NCBI GenBank assembly: GCA_903813345.2
Contig: CAIIXF020000012.1
Span: 7,523,615 to 7,587,614 of the forward strand
Source of the DNA: Owenia fusiformis
Lineage: Eukaryota; Annelida; Polychaeta; Sabellida; Oweniidae
DNA: 64,000 nucleotides
Direction of reading: 5' to 3'
Shown: in pieces, positions 32,985-45,105 of the stretch
Position numbering within the stretch: the stretch's first letter is position 1
How the letters are laid out: each line of letters starts with the position of its first letter
The notes under the pieces: model-generated
Databases searched by the model: none
What the model was told of the DNA's origin: nothing
What the model saw: the letters and a program-made list of their open reading frames with translations, nothing else
Position numbers and translations under genes: made by a program

Positions 32985-35900
32985 AATAAAATATATTGAC
33001 AACGGGTTTAGCAAATACACCAAATGAGACTAAATGGGCACCAGCCAGTTTTACATCAAATTATGAACTTAAATGCTTCAATTATGAAAGGTCCACGTGC
33101 AGTATGGCAAGTGATTTCAGACAGTCATATCTTTCACCACGAGTATTTTCTGGGTATAAATACAGTGGTTTTTATTTAAACAATATGTTTTCAGTGACGT
33201 CCCCGTGATAGTAAAATATCAATCCCACTCTCTGAAAAATTATGGATTAGGACCTCACCTTGTCACTTTTTAAAGAACGTAAGGCTTATTTTCTAAAAGA
33301 GGGTCCCTATTTATAATTTTTGAATTGTTCAATTGAAATTTTTATCATCATGGGCACTTCACTTGAAAGAAAACATATTGTTTTAACAAAAATAACTGTA
33401 TTCATGCCTAGAAAGTATTCATGGTTAAAGATATGACTGTCTAAAATCACTTGCCATACTGCACATGGACATTTAACCCAGTTTATGGTAAAAATCTGAA
33501 ATTGAGGGCGCTTTTATACCAATTAATCGCGGAGTCAGCTTTACCCATTGAGCAATATCGAATAACCGTATAGTTGCCGTAACAAATTAAGCAGGACAGT
33601 TAGCACGCAGAGAAAGGTACAACACGGGCAATTACCTGAAAATCTTGAGAATAAATACCGATATGGGCATTTTTAGGGGGACTAAATTTTCTTGTTTCAA
33701 AAATGAATGTTCTTGTTGCCTTTTGAGACTCTAACAGTATCCTAAGCATGTTTTAAGAGTTGGGATGTGATTATTATTTTAGATGCCCATGGGCAATTAG
33801 GATAAAATGACTGAAATTAAATGCACACAAGGGCACTTCAAAAAGAATGGATTTTCTTTTTTCAATTGCTTCTCGCCAGTTTTCTAAACATGTTTGCCAT
33901 ATTCTAAATAGTTATAGGGTCACTTTTACTAAATGCCCATTGGCATTTGGCATTTGAAATTAAAATGTTTGAATGTACACTTACTTTTAAAGTTATTTGT
34001 CAATTTGCAGTTCCCATATTTGAAACACAAATAATTCAGAGAAATCCTCTCTCGATGTATATCATAAAATATAAGGCAGCATAATGTATGAATGCCATGA
34101 CACTCAAAGGATTGCCTAAAATAATTTCTACTTATTCCCTATTTAGAAAAACATTTAGGCCATTCAAAGATTTTCTTATAATAATGTCACTAAATTCTAT
34201 GTTTTCAGCAAAAACAAAATGTCCCCATGTACTCTCTACTTGTAATGTATATAAATGACAAAGGGAATTGTGATCTTGGATTATATTGTAGCAAAATGAG
34301 TTCCAAGATTTTGATTAAATACTACATGTATGTAAACTTCATTAACAAGGTCATCTGAACTCAAGAGGTGTGTTACTTGCTTTGGCACAATGTGTTATTG
34401 CATTTTCACTCTTAAATAATATATAAAACCCTTTAAATAAATGAAGGTTTTGTAGTTTTTAATATAAGGCTCTTCATCAGAATGCCAACATATAATTAAT
34501 TTTGGATGGCCTAATCTGTACATGCAGTTATGTAGTGTACATGTATGCCCAGTTTAGCAGCCATATTGAAAACATAAACCAGTCAGGCTTATTTTCATCA
34601 CAAAAGTTAAGTTTTAGTGGTGAGCCCAAACTCCCACAAAAATGATATTTGCAGAGAAGCTACTTTACAGTCTCTGCATTATACAGTTTCAATATATTTT
34701 TTGTGGGAGTGTGGGCTGACAGTTAACTTTTCAATGAAAGGGAATGAGCACCATGCTAAAACTTGATAACAAAGTGAACGAAAAATGACAATGTTTTCTA
34801 GATTTGCATAGGTAAACTACATATATCGCTAGATTTTGTCAATTTTCTTCTCCGAATACGTGTATGTCATATGTTCCATATATTAAATTCTATATAATGA
34901 TAAGTTTTGATATTATTTTGATGGTAAACATAATGTGTACCCATATTCAGACAGCCTTGTGATAGGGGTTCTTACTGCCAATTTTTCAAAGAAACGGAGA
35001 ACTTATGCCACTTTTTGAAATCGCACATCTCAAGAAGAAAGGTTTATCTACAACTTGCAATTGGTTTTAAAAGTAAATGGAAGAATGAGTTTTTCAGAAA
35101 AAGTCTAAGTGGACCAATAGTCTGTTAAATGGACCTGTTCTTTGTGCAAACTGATGTTTTCATCGTTTAAAAAATCTGTTCTAGTTCCTCTGGGTATTTT
35201 TATATGTAAATATCTGTAACAACATCCTAGACAGTGTACTAATTTGACATTGAATTCCTTTAAATGAATAAACACAAGGAGCACACGCGCCACAGATAAA
35301 CCTTCACAAACTCCATCTTCGCACGCTCGGTCTACACTGGCGTTCATCGACGGGAGCCGAGTGAACGAGGATGCGCAAACTCCGAATGTAGTTACGTTAT
35401 AACGCGCGGTAAAGGTAAGGTAAATCAAAGGGAATTTGCGTTACCGTATCTCAGGTGAACCCAAATTCACGCAGGACAAATATGCGCATCTGAATCCTGT
35501 ATGATTCCTGCGTGTGTATTTTTGTATTACAGTCTTCCTAACCTCATTCTGCTTTATACTATTCAGGCATAAAAATCGGCTGTCACCGACTGTTTTTTAA
35601 CTAGAAAACAATTTGATCTTCAATGTTATATTTTAGTAGGAAGCAATGGTCCCCATGCACCTGGAAGATATAAATTTTTAATTAGAAATTTTTACACCAA
35701 CTGGATGTCTACATAAAAAATTTTGATGTTAACATTGCCATATCAATTCATTGTGATCAGTTTGCCGGACGGTAGACTGGGCAGGCGGTCGGTCGTGTGG
35801 GTGGTCGGTCGGGTGGCGTCCCAATAAACCTTGTCAACAAGTTTCCAGCCAATCACTCTTTCTCTTGTTATTTTTATTGAAATCAATGTCAATATCACAC

Positions 35901-36080
35901 GGTTTTGGATAATTTCTTTGAAATTTAATTTAGGAGATAGGGTTATCTCACCAGAACACTTTGTAAACCTGGAGCAAAAAATTGCAATTCCGCAAAAGAA
36001 AATTAACACAATTTCTATGTGAATGATTTTTTACAAGCATAATCAATTACAGAAAAGAAGGTTTATGTCCAAGTCTATCG
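32985..36080. other. Gene-free stretch with one inverted repeat
   Basis: No exon supported. 34607-34735 is a foldback: AAAAGTTAAGTTTTAG and AGCCCAAACTCCCACAAAAA are matched by TTTTTGTGGGAGTGTGGGCT and CAGTTAACTTTT. The rest is AT-rich without recognisable content. Confidence 0.4.
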
Positions 36081-36087
36081 ATAATTT

Positions 36088-36222
36088 AGGTAATAATGCT
36101 TTGATAATGTAGGTGATATTAATGATAATGTAGGTAACATTAATGGTGATAATTTAGGTAACATTGGTGATAATATAAGTATCATTAATGATAATGAAGG
36201 TAACATTAATGATAATTATTTT
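36088..36222 (+). repeat. Minisatellite, GGTAACATTAATGATAAT
   Basis: About six imperfect units of GTAGGTAACATTAATGATAAT (20-30 bp each, with TTTGATAATG and GGTGATAATT variants) run head to tail. Noncoding. Confidence 0.6.
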
Positions 36223-36723
36223 GAATTGAAAGTATTCCAGAGTTATTAAATGAGAAAAACAGCTATAAGCCCTTTAAGCTATTATGTAGCAGCAAACAAG
36301 GTGACTGTATCATCAGTGCAGTTTGGATGGTGTCTGTATTGAGTTGTATTGAACAAATAAAATAGCCAAAAATACGCTCAATAAAGTAAACTTCTCACCA
36401 ATATAAACTCATTGTAATTGATTGTCAATAGTTAAAGGATTATGGATTTGTTTTCATTGTAACTACAATTATCATGTTGGATTTGTACTGGAATAAAGAT
36501 TGGAAAAGGAATAAAAAACAAAACAAAATAAAGAAAGAGGAATAAACAACAAAAGTGATAGATGAAGGTTGAGTGGCAATAATATTGATGAAGGGGAGTG
36601 TTCAAATGTGAACATGAACAACAAAATTTATTTCATCATAAGAAAGGGGTAAATCCTAAATTGTCGTTTCATAGAAGAATAATGTTAAAATGCAAAAGGC
36701 AAAACAGCCTTTTTAAATTAGGC

Positions 36724-36840
36724 TACAGTAAAATCTTTCCAAGTTGAACACCTTTGGTACCTCTAAAAGTGTTCCACTTATGAGGTGTTCCACTTATAGA
36801 GGTTTATTTAACATTAAGTCAATAGTATAGTTTCCATATA
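36724..36840 (-). repeat. Dispersed 'GTGGAACAC' MITE-like repeat, copy 2
   Basis: Reverse-complement relative of 1603-1745. It starts CAGTAAAATCTTTCCAAGT and contains GGTACCTCTAAAAGTGTTCC and CACTTATAGAGGT. Confidence 0.5.
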
Positions 36841-38226
36841 GCTTTTGAAATCTCGCTAAATCTCGTTTTTCGTGAGATTTTAAGAGATTTACTTAATTGG
36901 ACCTCTAATGACTTCAATACCTTCTTTTAAATTGCATCTTTGAATTCAGTGAACTGTTTTCTCCTATATTAGCTTTGGTTTACACAGTTATGTAATTTGA
37001 ATAATTTCTATGACAATTTAAAAAAACTTTGGCCAAATCTCCATTATTTGTATGTCAACCAACATTTGCATGTTTAATCACAATATGTACATAAACAGGG
37101 TCATCATGTGGTATATCATTCAAGTTTTGTATTTATACAACTAAGACTCATTGATAAATCATGAAATTAAGCCACTTTTCCAAGATTTTAGCATGTGAAT
37201 GGAACTCTAGCCCAAATTAAAAGCTGAATAAAAGAGTGCAGCACTAGATTCCATTGCTTTTCTGCTATTTAGAAACTATCCTATTGCTCTAGGGACTCTA
37301 AGTTTTCCACTTAAAGAGGCGTTTCGCTTCACAGGTTTCAATGTACAGTGTGAAAATGGGGATTGGGGAGGGGATTGAACCGTAATGTGATTGACTTCAT
37401 TTTGGACACCATCTATATGTACTTTGTTTTACAATTAACTTTGTGAGAGATTTTTACTCGATATTAGATTGAATTGACAATTAAAAAAGATATATCATTA
37501 ACTTGTGGTGGGGAAACATTGTTATAGTCTCCAACTTTTTCGTGGACCGCATTCAGTGGATCTGTAACAAATGGCAGGTAGTTACATTTTGCATCTATTT
37601 GAGATCAGGGGCAGTGTAATAGTTGGGTCAAACAAATACTCATTGTCACCATTTTTACTCGAATAGTCTTATTTAAAGTTAACATTTCACATATTGTCAT
37701 ATTGTCGAAAGTTTTATTTGGTGTTAGGATCATATATAGGGTTTATGTACTGGGAGGTTTTGGATACATGGATATCCTTAGGGATACACAATATATCTTC
37801 CCGAGGGCACAAAGGGACCGAGAAAGAAGATTTGTATATCCCAAACTAAAGGATATTTTCTTATCAAAACCGACCGTGCATCGGGCCGTGCATAACTTTT
37901 GTATTCTATACCTGATTAGGTTTGAATTAGTAACTAAGCATGTATCCCATGTGCCGATCTGTTAACTTGCAACTGTATATGTTTTTTCTTTGTGGTGTGT
38001 TCGTTTTCAGTGTTTACGAAGAATTCATCCACATTATTTGTTTTAAATTTTTAATTTTGTTCACTCCGTTTGTCTGCCATCTTTGTCTTGTTTAGTTCAG
38101 GGTGCTATTTTATAATATTCAAATCGTAAAACATAGGCCTATATATATGTATGTATGTTTTAATATGATGAAGTTGTACGATCGGGCTGCACATAATTTT
38201 GTTTGATTGGGAATATTTGATTCTCT
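36841..38226. repeat. Gene-free stretch with two repeat copies
   Basis: 37507-37597 is a minus-strand copy of the ATGCAAAATGTCACC family. 37750-37860 is a degenerate foldback (ATATCCTTAGG, GATACACAATATATC and inverted partners) with loop CCCGAGGGCACAAAGGGACC, related to the hairpin at 5241-5382. No exon is supported. Confidence 0.5.
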
Positions 38227-41064
38227 TCAAGGAGCAGCGATCAGTTTAAAGCTTGCACTGCTTTTAAATGCGTCCGTGTCCAGGAACGCTTGCGAAACCA
38301 GCTGCCCATTGGAGACCACCATGTACTTCCCATGAATACGTAATGTTACAAAATCAGGAAAAAATTCATCTTCCGACAATGTGAACGTTGTTTCCTCCGC
38401 GAAATTCCCATTACTTGAACGATCCGCCCAGTTCTGTAAATAGCCTGGCCCGCCAACTACGCGCATCATGTTCCCCGTGTTGTCGTCCGAGAATAGCGTG
38501 ACTGTGCCATTTTGCCACGTGATTCCGGGTGATTGAAAGTAGAAAGCTTGCGAGCTATTCAGATGGTTGGAGAGCCAAAGTTGATCAGTGTTCTGTAACC
38601 CGATGTAACTCGAGCCATCACTGTAAGGCTGGAGATAATAGGGACCATCCAATGATACTAAAAGTACATGAAAAGAATTCAAAATTACACCAAACGTATT
38701 CAAGGCAGGAAGAACATACAAAATGTCCTCACCTGGTTCCCGGACCTGACTACAGATACAAAAATGCAACGCTTTGTTGTAGACGCCGTCCGGTTAAGAC
38801 TAACGAACGTTTCTGGTCATTAAAACGATGACCAAAACAATATGGCATCAAACGGGCCTGGCTAAGGGAGATTCACCTTATTTTAAGCCTGTGTGGTATC
38901 ACTCTTGGTATGGCAATGAACCTATTGCATTTTGGTTAGCCATTGGTCATAGATACCATCAGTATGGTAATGTTTGGAAAATTACTCAATTTTTCGAATG
39001 TTGCCCTTATTAATGATTGCTTTGTCACATATTTTGCTTTCACTTATGTGGTATGAGAATGCACTTATTTTTTGATAAATTACAATTTTAGATTTAGTTT
39101 TTCGATGAGTTAACTATGCTATGGGTCCAAATCCATGAAATCTAGCAATGGTATCGCCTTGTCCATCTTTTTGATAAAATAGTATGTTCATCATGAACAT
39201 ACTATTTTATCAAAAAGATGGCCAAGGCGATACCATTTGTAGATTTCATGGATTTGGCCCAATAGCAAGATTGGACCATTTTAATGTTACAGAGACATAT
39301 GAACATGTTTTATACGTCTCTGGTTGCCGTTGGTATGGTAATGCACACTATTGATGTGTAGGTATTGGAACATTATTGATATTTGATATTATCTGGGGAT
39401 AGGGGTCCATGGTTCAGCCTAGGATCCTAGTCAATCTTAACATGCAGAATACCCTCCCCCCTACCCGAGACCACAGTTCTCAATGGTGAAAAATATCGAT
39501 GTGAATGTTCAAAACATATGATATGTCGATATTCAATTTGTGCTGTAAATTACGTTTGAAAAAAAATATAAAAAATAAGTCGAACGGTAATAATTGATGT
39601 TATAAACCACTGTAAGAAACGCAATCGCTTTATTAAAAGAAAAGCTAAACGCCAAACATTGCAGAAAGCAATGGTACTCCAAAATGCCTTTCATTCTGAG
39701 ATTAATATCGCCATACTTTAGACAGGCCTTAAAATTAACAGAACTTTCTTATACATTTTGTCAATATACACACACTTACCGGCAACAGCTGGTGTCTCGC
39801 ATATATACGGTCTTGTCACGTCGCAACCATAGTCTCGCCATAATGCACTACTTGATTCCAGTATTGCACACGCATCATCAACACTAGAAGGATATCCTGT
39901 CCGCCACCTGCATAACATTATTCAAATATCCATACAAACTAAATAACGTATTTAGGTATTGTATGGAAGTACTGTACATCTCTTCAGCGCAGGGTTCAGG
40001 TACTCCTTATATCATAGTACCCCGGACATGTCCGATTTAGGAAAGATTTTTTGCATTTTCGAATCATTTGTTTTTGAGATGTACTATACTGTATAGTGCC
40101 TTGGAATTTCACTGATGATCTAGCATGGAATGAATTGATTAAGAAATAGATTTAATAATAAATAAATAAATAAATAAATTTCATTAAAAGCAAAACAAAA
40201 ATACCCGTCGGTTGGCACATTCTCCGGTTATACAGAGTCCCTCTTTTTAGAGGCGTTAGGGTCTCATCTCTGAGGCAGGTTCCCACAGAAAGGCATTTTT
40301 GTTTTGCTTTTTATGGAACAAGTTTGAAGAAAAACGGTGCAGTATGAAACTCACAATTCTTGATTTTCAAATATCTGGTAGGTCTAAAATTCAAATAACG
40401 GTTTTCAATGTGCATAGTTGGGCCTCATGATAAAAATATCCGCTTAGATTTGCTTAGACTTTGCGCTAAATTATCTGAAATGTATGGTTTTCGGATTGGG
40501 ACCAAGATATTCGGATATGCAAGTTCCACTGTACCTTGAAAATTCGACAGGCGTTCCATCAGCCCAAGTGTCATGAATGTTTTCAGTCGGGGATTTCTGA
40601 GGCAATCCTGAAATATGACATGTAAAAAGTTTTATTTAAATTGGTCACCTATTGTACAAATGTTTCTCTTAGTTGTCAACGTTGTTTTAGAACATTTCAT
40701 ATAGCTCAGAAATCTGAAAACAAGATGGCCGACATTCAGAAAGTATAAAACAACTTGACCACCACCACAACTAGCACGTTTGTGTGTAGGCCTAAGGCAG
40801 GAAACGGAAAAAATGCCATAGCAACACTACTATATTCACCTATGTAAGTTTGCCCTCCGTGTGTTGTTATCCGCTTAACAGCAATACTGGCCAAAAAAGT
40901 ATGTTCTGCCTCGTCGTTGATGGAGACCAGGTAGCCATTTGCTTCTTGACAACGTACTGCAGCATCGGTTCCATTTGTTCTGCCAATGGCACCAAACCAA
41001 TAACAATGGCCGTTATAAATGTAGTTGTAATAAGGATATCGCAGTGAAGTAGACTCTGGACATG
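38227..41064 (-). CDS. C-type lectin with a novel C-terminal (trefoil-like) domain
   Basis: Four minus-strand exons with matching phases: 41064-40840, 40607-40535, 39907-39780 and 38657-38227 (stop). Every junction has AG and GT, and codons rejoin cleanly across all three introns. Exons 1-3 form one C-type lectin domain: CPES, GHCYWFG, CQEANGYLVSINDEAEH, QTYIGLPQ, WADGTPVEFSRWRTGYPSS, DDACAILE, then CDVTRPYICE. Calcium and sugar binding in the classical sites is uncertain; there is no EPN or QPD word. The last exon adds 142 residues rich in aromatics and Gly, ending in LRIHGKYMVVSNGQLVSQAF and SFKLI. It resembles one fascin-like or trefoil-type beta repeat but is not confidently identified. 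Exon 41064 needs one base from an upstream exon, which would carry the signal peptide. Confidence 0.75.
39123..39260. repeat. Near-perfect hairpin of 138 bp in a lectin intron
   Basis: Arms 39123-39190 and 39194-39260 are inverted copies with about four differences and a 3-base loop (centre GTTCATCATGAAC). It sits in the lectin intron between the exons at 39780 and 38657. It could be a foldback transposon or an expressed small-RNA precursor; the sequence alone does not decide. Confidence 0.75.
40153..40181 (+). repeat. AAAT microsatellite
   Basis: About six AAAT units (AATAAATAAATAAATAAATA) in the intron between the second and third lectin exons listed above. Confidence 0.8.
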
Positions 41065-41069
41065 CTGTA

Positions 41070-41900
41070 AAAGTTAGATTCACACCGGAATAGCCTGACA
41101 ACGGTAAAGTCAAATACTGTTGTCACAAATGGCGGATATAACCGTCGCTAAGATTTACATTTATGTTTAATAGAGCACCTAGACTAAATCCTTTTGGAAC
41201 AACAATCAATCAAAGTGTCTTTGTACTCATTGTATAGTTAATAATGTTCTACCATCGAACTAAAGTCTTTAATTTAACCGATCAAAATGAGATACGGGAC
41301 AACGGACACTGAATCACCATATGACGTTGTCTTATTTCAAATTCGGATTCCGTTGTCATTGACGATATCAAAAACGCTATTTTGTGGAGATTCACGACCC
41401 AGTTTGATCGAAATTGGGATTTCATATGATACATCATCACAACAGCTTAATACATGCACAGAATTAACGACGATAAAATCCCATGAAATGAGGACCAAAT
41501 AATTGAAGAGTTGAAGCGACGGTTATGTCCACTGGCGGATTAGGGGGGGGGGGCCTGAGGGCCCGGGCCCCCCCCTTGGGTGGGCCCAGAAAAAAAAATA
41601 GGGCCCAAAAAAAATTTTGGGCCAAAAAAGGCCTTAAGGCCCCCAAAAAGTCGGCCTTTTTGGTCATTACTGGGCCTTTTAAGGCCTTATTTTTTAAATT
41701 AAGGCCAAATTTTGAAGAAAATGGGCCTCACTTTTGCGTTTTAGGGGCCCAAAATTTTTTTCCGCGCAAGCGCGGACGTTTTTTACTCTGACCTGAAATT
41801 TGGCCCCCCCCCCTTGTTGGTTCCCAGATCCGCCCCTGATGTCCGCCATTTGTGACAACGGTATCTGACTTTACCGTTGTCAGGCTATTCCGGTTAGGTG
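41070..41900. mobile_element. Inverted-repeat element just upstream of lectin exon 41064
   Basis: The left arm (about 41079-41147: ACACCGGAATAGCCTGACAA, CGGTAAAGTC, TTGTCACAAATGGCGGA, ATAACCGTCGCT) is repeated in inverted form at 41839-41899 plus 41511-41529, the right arm being split by the transposon at 41530-41838. It overlaps the intron just upstream of lectin exon 41064-40840. The spacer has no recognisable gene. Confidence 0.6.
41530..41838 (-). mobile_element. GGCGGAT-ended GC-rich transposon, copy 1
   Basis: In minus orientation it starts CAGGGGCGGATCTGGGAACC and ends ATCCGCCAGT(G). Flanks are ATGTCC at 41839-41844 and 41525-41530 (5-6 bp, the last C shared with the end). The intact left arm of the surrounding inverted repeat shows the uninserted form (GGCGGATATAACC). 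The interior is poly-G/C with GGGCCC and AAGGCC words. Frames on both strands here come from composition bias. Confidence 0.7.
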
Positions 41901-42859
41901 TGAGATTGTACTTTATTGTATTAAAACAAAGGGGTTGCTGCTTGCACCATGCACGTTTAGCGAATATACTTGTAGTAATACATATTGGATCTTTTACATG
42001 CATTTTTGAATTAGTCAATTTTCATGTTAAATATAACCGATCTCTTTCATATTTGTACAGCTTGCTTATGAAACTCTTAGGCTACTCCATAGAATTTAAA
42101 AATAAATATGAGTTATCAATCGCTGAGAAAATACTTCAGAAATTGGTTCGCTTTTGGGACACCCGAAAAATGGATGTACCCCCGTGGCTGGATCGACATG
42201 TCTGGACATATTTCAACAACCAGATTCATGTTTCTTTTTGGGACATCCGATTATATAATGTACTATTCAAAAGAAATAAAGATCGAGCAAAGTAACGTGA
42301 TGCTTTGTGCAAATATGCTCCGCTGAAAATTTTGGATTCTAAATTAAGATTGTACCCCAAACTGGTATATTCATGGAGTCATGTTTTGATTAAGCACGTA
42401 CATGAACATTTTATTGTGAATAAAAGTGTAAATAGATTAGAAGTAAATAAATTAAAAGATATTGATAAAAAGAGGAAACTTGTACATACTGATACACATC
42501 TGCGTCCCGCCCTCTCTGGAACAATGAGTCTGAAAAAACGATAAAAAATGTTTGCATAAAACATTTCTTTCAAAATCCATGATGAAATTAAGAAGTAGTT
42601 GTACAAACAAGAGTTTTAGCGAAGTTTCACCACATTGTAATTTTTAATTACTGTAGCAAATAGAACGCAATGTAATGATCTACAAGATTATAAATTACTT
42701 TTTATCGCATTTTAAAAAAATGCTGTTTTGCCGTTGTCTTATGCTGATGGGCATGTGGGTGTGCGGGCGGGTGCTACATATACCAAATATTGTCATCAAA
42801 ATTCCCAAATTCCAAAATCTTTACATATATAAGACCAAATTAGTGCTTAGATGTGATTA

Positions 42860-43950
42860 GGTTCGGGGCATGCTGAGTAACTCACTTGGTGGCCATTTTT
42901 AATTTTTCCATAAATCTTGTCATTCGATTCCAGAGAAATTGCCTGTCCGTTCAACTTGACATTTTTACAGATGTAAGATCAGATTAGTGCCAAGATCAGG
43001 CTTAATTTGGGCTTTTGGCATGCTGGGTAAATTATTTGGCAGCCATTTTGAAATAATCCATAAATTGTTTCATCAAAATTTCAGAAAAACACATATCTGT
43101 TCAACTTAATTTTTAATAGACTATATAGTGCCAAGGTCTGATTAGATTTTAGGAATGTTGGTAAATTACATGGCGGTCATTTTGAATTTTTCCAAAACTC
43201 TTGTCATCAATTTTTTAAGAAAACTATTGAACTTGAGTTTTTACAGATGCAAGAGAAGACTAGTACCAACATATGAATGGGGTTTTGGGAATGCTGGCTA
43301 AATTACGTATACACGGTGGCCATTTTGAATTCTTTGATAAATTGGCCTTTTAGAATTTTTCATAAATCTTCTCATTAAGATTTCAAGAAAACCGCTTGAA
43401 ATTGTTATCTGAGACCAAGAGGAGGGCAAGCCCCAGGTGACAGACATAATTACGTCTCTTGCTTACCACATTCGTTAGTTCGAATTTTCACCGGGTGGTT
43501 TCCAGTTTTAATTGATCTAGGCATATTCATCTTTCTTTATCTTGGTGTTAAATAAGAAGCTATGATATTGGTTAACACGTCAGAAATGAACCTAATATTT
43601 TTCGAAGCGTATTTAGAAAATTTTGAAGCCGCCATTGATGACGTCATTTGTTTATCGATTTTTGACCAATTAGAGATGTATGTCATCTCAATACAGGTTT
43701 ACAATATAAGCGCATGTCATCTTTGAACTCTGGGGTTATCCCCCCGCTTAAGACCAGACAAGTATCAATACACGTGGCATGCTGGGTGAATTAAGTGGCC
43801 ATTTTGAATATTTCATTAAATCCTGTCATCGAAATTCCAGGAAATCCGCTTTGTCTTTCAACTTGAAATTTTTACACTTACAAGTGCAGTCTAGTGCCAA
43901 CAAGTGATTAGAATTTGGGCATGCTGTGTAAATTACACGGGGACCATTTT
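42860..43950 (+). repeat. Degenerate tandem array, unit about 130-150 bp
   Basis: The phrase GGCATGCTG(G/A)GTAAATTA, followed by TGGC(G/A)GCCATTTTGAA, recurs at about 42867, 43017, 43153, 43285, 43777 and 43918. Between copies come CATAAATCTTGTCATC, a TTCAACTTGA(A/C)ATTTTTACA block and TAGTGCCAA. 43430-43770 interrupts the array with unrelated sequence. Noncoding. Confidence 0.6.
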
Positions 43951-44029
43951 GCTCTTCAAAGTGCGATATTTATCAATGTGTGTCTTGTAGCATATGTAGA
44001 ATGCAAAATAGGTGAGGGATAAATCTTAC

Positions 44030-44383
44030 TCTAAAATTTGTAAAATTTTGTTTGGACATCTGTATAAACTGGTATGAAATGTCATCCTGAAGTTCCGATT
44101 CCTCCGCAATGAGTTCTTTATTCAGCATACACTCTTTGCCACCAGAGCCGGTGTCTATTATATTAAAATTCACTGAGACACACGTATACAGTTTATTGCA
44201 CTCTCTAAGACACTCTAGAGCATCGTCAACAAACACCGTCGTGATATCAGCATTTCGCAGAATCTTTCCATTTAATATTGTTTCATAAATTGTTGTTTTT
44301 GCAAGAAAGGGCCTTGTAAGTCCACATTGAATTCCTTTTATTATGGATATACATTGAATTAGTGCTATGAATATGACTTTCAT
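44030..44383 (-). CDS. Signal peptide plus PAN/apple-like domain exon
   Basis: ATG 44383 opens with a cleavable signal (MKVIFIALIQCISIIKG). The frame runs 118 codons to AGA|GTAAGA at 44030/44029 (phase 0). Residues about 50-110 have the PAN/apple pattern: DALECLRECNKLYTCVSVNF, then a Cys-Met-Leu after an acidic Gly turn, then a YQFIQ strand. Such domains occur in secreted adhesion and lectin-like proteins. It lies 3 kb upstream of the C-type lectin exons on the same strand and could be their first exon. However, it ends in phase 0 while exon 41064 needs phase 1, so either one exon is missing between them or this is a separate gene. Confidence 0.65.
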
Positions 44384-44573
44384 ATTCGTATCCTTCTGCG
44401 TAAAATGTATCCCAACTATGGCTCAAAAATCTTGCAGTTCTATCTATATCTTTATCTTCATTTGGATTAATTGATTAATCTATTATTACGTATGTTCTAC
44501 TATTGAAACGAAAAAATACTAATTGGCGAATGGCGTATATCGACCATGTTATGGATTTTAGAGTTGTCAGTTA

Positions 44574-44742
44574 TACAGGTTGACTCAAAAATGTAACCCT
44601 CTTTTTCTCAGTTAGAATTAAAACGTCTTCAATTATCTTGTGTTGATCGAACTGCGAAAAGTGAGCAGGGTGAAAAACTCATAAATGAATAGTTTTAAAT
44701 TGTACATGAATAAGAGAATTGCTTTCTATTTCACCCTGTGTA
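44574..44742. mobile_element. Short mariner-like MITE
   Basis: Begins TACAGGTTGACTCAAAAATG and ends ATTTCACCCTGTGTA, imperfect CAGGGTG-type inverted ends usual for Tc1/mariner relatives. Other CAGGGTG ends lie at about 52519-52546 (GCTCACCCTGTA) and 55648 (ACAGGGTGTTCAAAAAA). About 170 bp, no coding content. Confidence 0.45.
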
Positions 44743-45105
44743 TGGTACTGTTTTTCTGTTTTTGTTTTACCGGGACGATTGGGATAACTTGGGATTAAGA
44801 TGGCTTGTACTTATTGGTGTCACCGAGGTCGATCGTGTAAATGGCCAATGCATTGAACCGATCGATGTTGAAATCAATTTAGACATTTGGAGATCGACCC
44901 AGTAATCAGTAAATCAGTAATACTACTAAGATTACTTATCAAGTATCTCTTCAAATAAACAAATGTGAGACATGTTTTGTTGTATTGTCTTACAAATACA
45001 CTGCATCTCCTGTCACGTAGTTCAAGCTGAAGCTAATATCCGGCTTAATTTATTAATCTGGATTTTCTTGGGGCAGGAAATTGGGTTTAGCAAAACATCC
45101 ATTGT

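Noticed and set aside
41464-42018. Several Pro/Gly/Lys-rich frames on both strands
   Set aside because: They lie in the GC-rich GGCGGAT transposon, where G and C runs remove stop codons; the related frames at 45022-45578 have the same cause.
42108-42544. Overlapping plus-strand frames with moderate complexity
   Set aside because: I looked for a LINE or nuclease signature and found none; without motifs or splice sites this is not called a gene.
43480-43510. Possible tRNA-like B-box (GTTCGAATTTTC)
   Set aside because: No matching A-box, acceptor stem or anticodon arm could be folded around it.
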